From Anaerolineales bacterium (GTDB lineage: Bacteria; Chloroflexota; Anaerolineae; Anaerolineales; Villigracilaceae), in the NCBI GenBank assembly GCA_020847355.1, contig JADLCG010000120.1:1-8233 (forward strand): DNA of 8,233 bases, given 5' to 3'. The notes below the pieces were generated by a model. It ran no database searches. It had not been told where the DNA came from and saw nothing but the letters and a program-made list of their open reading frames with translations. The translations under genes were made by a program, and so were the position numbers. Below are positions 7,108 through 8,233 of the stretch, one piece after another. Each line of letters begins with the position of its first letter. The first letter of the stretch is position 1.

Positions 7108-8025
7108 CTAAACTTCCAAATTCCAATGTGCATACTTTGGATGATCGGCGTGCGCCACGCGGTCAAACAACTCGCGGAGTTGCGTGGTGATCGCGCCCAT
7201 TTGCCCGCTCCCAACCGGACGGTGATCTACCTTTGTCACCGCCACCACTTGCGCGGCAGTGCCGGTCATAAATAATTCTTCAGCGATAAAAACTTCCGTG
7301 CGGTCAATGGAGCGTTCGAGAACTTCCAAGCCCAATTCGTTTTTTGCCAATTCAATGATCGAGCGGCGCGTAATGCCTTCCAGAATGTTATCCGTCACCG
7401 GCGGCGTGATCAATACGCCGTCGCGCACCATGAAGATGTTCATCGCCGAGCCTTCGGAAACATGCCCGTGACTATCCAGCGCCAGCGCTTCGTCAAAACC
7501 AGCGCGGTTGGCGTCCGTCTTAATCAAAGCGGAGTTGGCATAAGCGCCGGCTACTTTTCCGCGCGCCGGAATTACGTTATCGTCAATGCGCTTCCATGAA
7601 GAAAAAGTCACATGCGCATTGGTATCGTTGCTCACGTATTTTCCAAACGGCATGACGAACATACAAAAATCGTCTTTCAAGTTGTGCAGGCGCACGCCAA
7701 TGCCCATATCCGCTTTGTAAATTACGGGGCGGAGATAGACGTCTTCTTTCCAAGCGTCTGTTCGTAAAAGATTTAATGTTAGTTCAATTAAGCTCTCTTC
7801 AGTATAAGGAATTTCCATCGCCATCATCCGCGCCGAATTGAGTAAACGCCGATAATGCTCAAAAGGGCGAAAGACGAATAGCTTTTGCTTTGCTTCGTTC
7901 CAGTAGCCGCGCATTCCGCTGAACACGGAAGTTCCATACATAAATGCGTGCGTGGCGATGTTGACTTTCGCCTCGCTCCACGGAACAATTTTCCCCTCAA
8001 AGAACGCATGCGTTGAAAGATCCAC
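7108..8025 (-). CDS. ilvE: Branched-chain amino acid aminotransferase (fold-type IV PLP enzyme)
   Basis: Cytoplasmic PLP enzyme that interconverts leucine, isoleucine and valine with their 2-oxo acids using 2-oxoglutarate/glutamate; it catalyses the last step of their synthesis. Its 305 residues match the usual IlvE length. Visible signatures are FFEGKIVP near the N-terminus, FMYGTSVFSGMRGY (28-41), R59 for the PLP phosphate, the Schiff-base lysine K157 in ARGKVAGAYANS, EALALD then SEGSAMNIF (179-198) with E191, ILEGITR (214-220) and the phosphate-binding TGTAAQV (254-260). The GTG at 8025 is chosen because GGAGGT precedes it closely and the N-terminus aligns with the family. D-amino acid transaminase or aminodeoxychorismate lyase share the fold, but the GxRGYW region and overall pattern favour BCAT. 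It is transcribed alone, convergent to the HAD gene. Confidence 0.94.
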   Translation of the reverse strand: MDLSTHAFFEGKIVPWSEAKVNIATHAFMYGTSVFSGMRGYWNEAKQKLFVFRPFEHYRRLLNSARMMAMEIPYTEESLIELTLNLLRTDAWKEDVYLRPVIYKADMGIGVRLHNLKDDFCMFVMPFGKYVSNDTNAHVTFSSWKRIDDNVIPARGKVAGAYANSALIKTDANRAGFDEALALDSHGHVSEGSAMNIFMVRDGVLITPPVTDNILEGITRRSIIELAKNELGLEVLERSIDRTEVFIAEELFMTGTAAQVVAVTKVDHRPVGSGQMGAITTQLRELFDRVAHADHPKYAHWNLEV

Positions 8026-8028
8026 CAG

Positions 8029-8034
8029 ACCTCC
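8029..8034 (-). promoter_or_regulatory. Ribosome binding site of ilvE
   Basis: GGAGGT on the minus strand ends 3 nt before the GTG start at 8025. The spacing is on the short side, but it is the only strong Shine-Dalgarno nearby and supports this start. Confidence 0.75.
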
Positions 8035-8051
8035 GAAAAATATTTTTTAAG

Positions 8052-8057
8052 ATTATA
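8052..8057 (-). promoter_or_regulatory. -10 element of a probable ilvE promoter
   Basis: A perfect TATAAT on the minus strand in an AT-rich stretch, placing the transcription start near 8045 and giving a leader of about 20 nt with the ribosome binding site. No convincing -35 hexamer is found at 16-18 bp spacing, and there is no TGn extension, so strength is uncertain. Confidence 0.5.
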
Positions 8058-8094
8058 ACGCCGTTTCAAACGAAGCGCGGATTTAGCTAAGGCT

Positions 8095-8231
8095 ATCGCA
8101 TTTGGGTTTTTATCCGCTAATCTGCGCCAATCTACGCGATTTTTTTAGAAAGATTAGCGTGAATTCGTGAAGATTGGCGGATTCTGAAACTAAATCACCA
8201 AAGGTTGGGCTTCAAGATTTTCAAATGCGAT
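8095..8231. repeat. 10-bp inverted-repeat pair bracketing a palindromic element
   Basis: ATCGCATTTG at 8095-8104 is repeated in exact inverse orientation at 8222-8231. The pair encloses 117 bp that contain the large palindrome at 8112-8182. This layout resembles a small non-autonomous element with terminal repeats, but a 10-bp match could be chance and no target-site duplication can be tested so close to the window end. Confidence 0.35.
8112..8182. repeat. 71-nt gap-free imperfect palindrome of AGATTRGCG words
   Basis: Centred on 8147, with 35 opposed positions: 25 Watson-Crick pairs, 5 T/G pairs and 5 mismatches, no bulges. The outer 12 positions (8112-8123 with 8171-8182) pair with a single T/G. 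The 9-base word AGATT(A/G)GCG occurs four times: minus strand at 8115-8123 and 8125-8133, plus strand at 8151-8159 and 8171-8179. It lies upstream of ilvE in otherwise non-coding sequence. It is probably an interspersed REP/MITE-like repeat, or a structured RNA or protein site. Confidence 0.7.
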
Positions 8232-8233
8232 TA

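Noticed and set aside
7824..8069. Minus-strand open frame overlapping the ilvE start in another frame
   Set aside because: It overlaps the well-supported IlvE N-terminus, is basic and motif-free, and has no ribosome site.

Overview
The window looks like chromosomal DNA of a member of the Chloroflexota, most likely an Anaerolineae-type bacterium. The main clue is a pair of large membrane proteins carrying the YYYxG motif of the Chlor_Arch_YYY / DUF2298 family, which is known mostly from Chloroflexi and Archaea. Base composition is moderate and coding density is high. The taxonomic call is an inference, because no rRNA or other marker gene is present.

Region 1 (1-5154, + strand) is a tightly overlapped three-gene unit. 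It runs from a 5'-truncated YYY membrane protein, through a small DUF952 protein (ATGA overlap), to a second, divergent YYY membrane protein (TAATG overlap). The two large proteins share the same ordered motifs: PMD/PME, FPPxDPW, YYYxG, EFPxF...DLHxH, NTWD, NTIFKxYxQAW and YTGLPxVxGW. They are therefore ancient paralogues of unknown function. The second carries an in-frame 21-bp tandem repeat in a loop. A strong intrinsic terminator (5157-5190) ends the unit.

Region 2 (about 5256-7034, + strand) starts with an extended -10 promoter and holds moaA, the radical-SAM GTP 3',8-cyclase of molybdenum cofactor synthesis. A HAD-family phosphatase follows, starting at TTG. Its Shine-Dalgarno sequence is the pair of GGA codons for MoaA's C-terminal Gly-Gly. 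These two genes should be co-transcribed.

Region 3 (7108-8025, - strand) is a branched-chain amino acid aminotransferase (ilvE) with its own -10 element and ribosome binding site. It converges on region 2, and the two share a perfect 18-bp-stem bidirectional terminator (7068-7107).

Region 4 (8026-8233) is non-coding. Beyond the ilvE promoter it holds a 71-nt gap-free imperfect palindrome built from AGATTRGCG words. The palindrome sits inside a 10-bp inverted-repeat pair and may be a REP/MITE-like repeat. The YYY-DUF952-YYY unit and this palindrome are the least explained parts of the window. Nothing here can be claimed as a proven new system.
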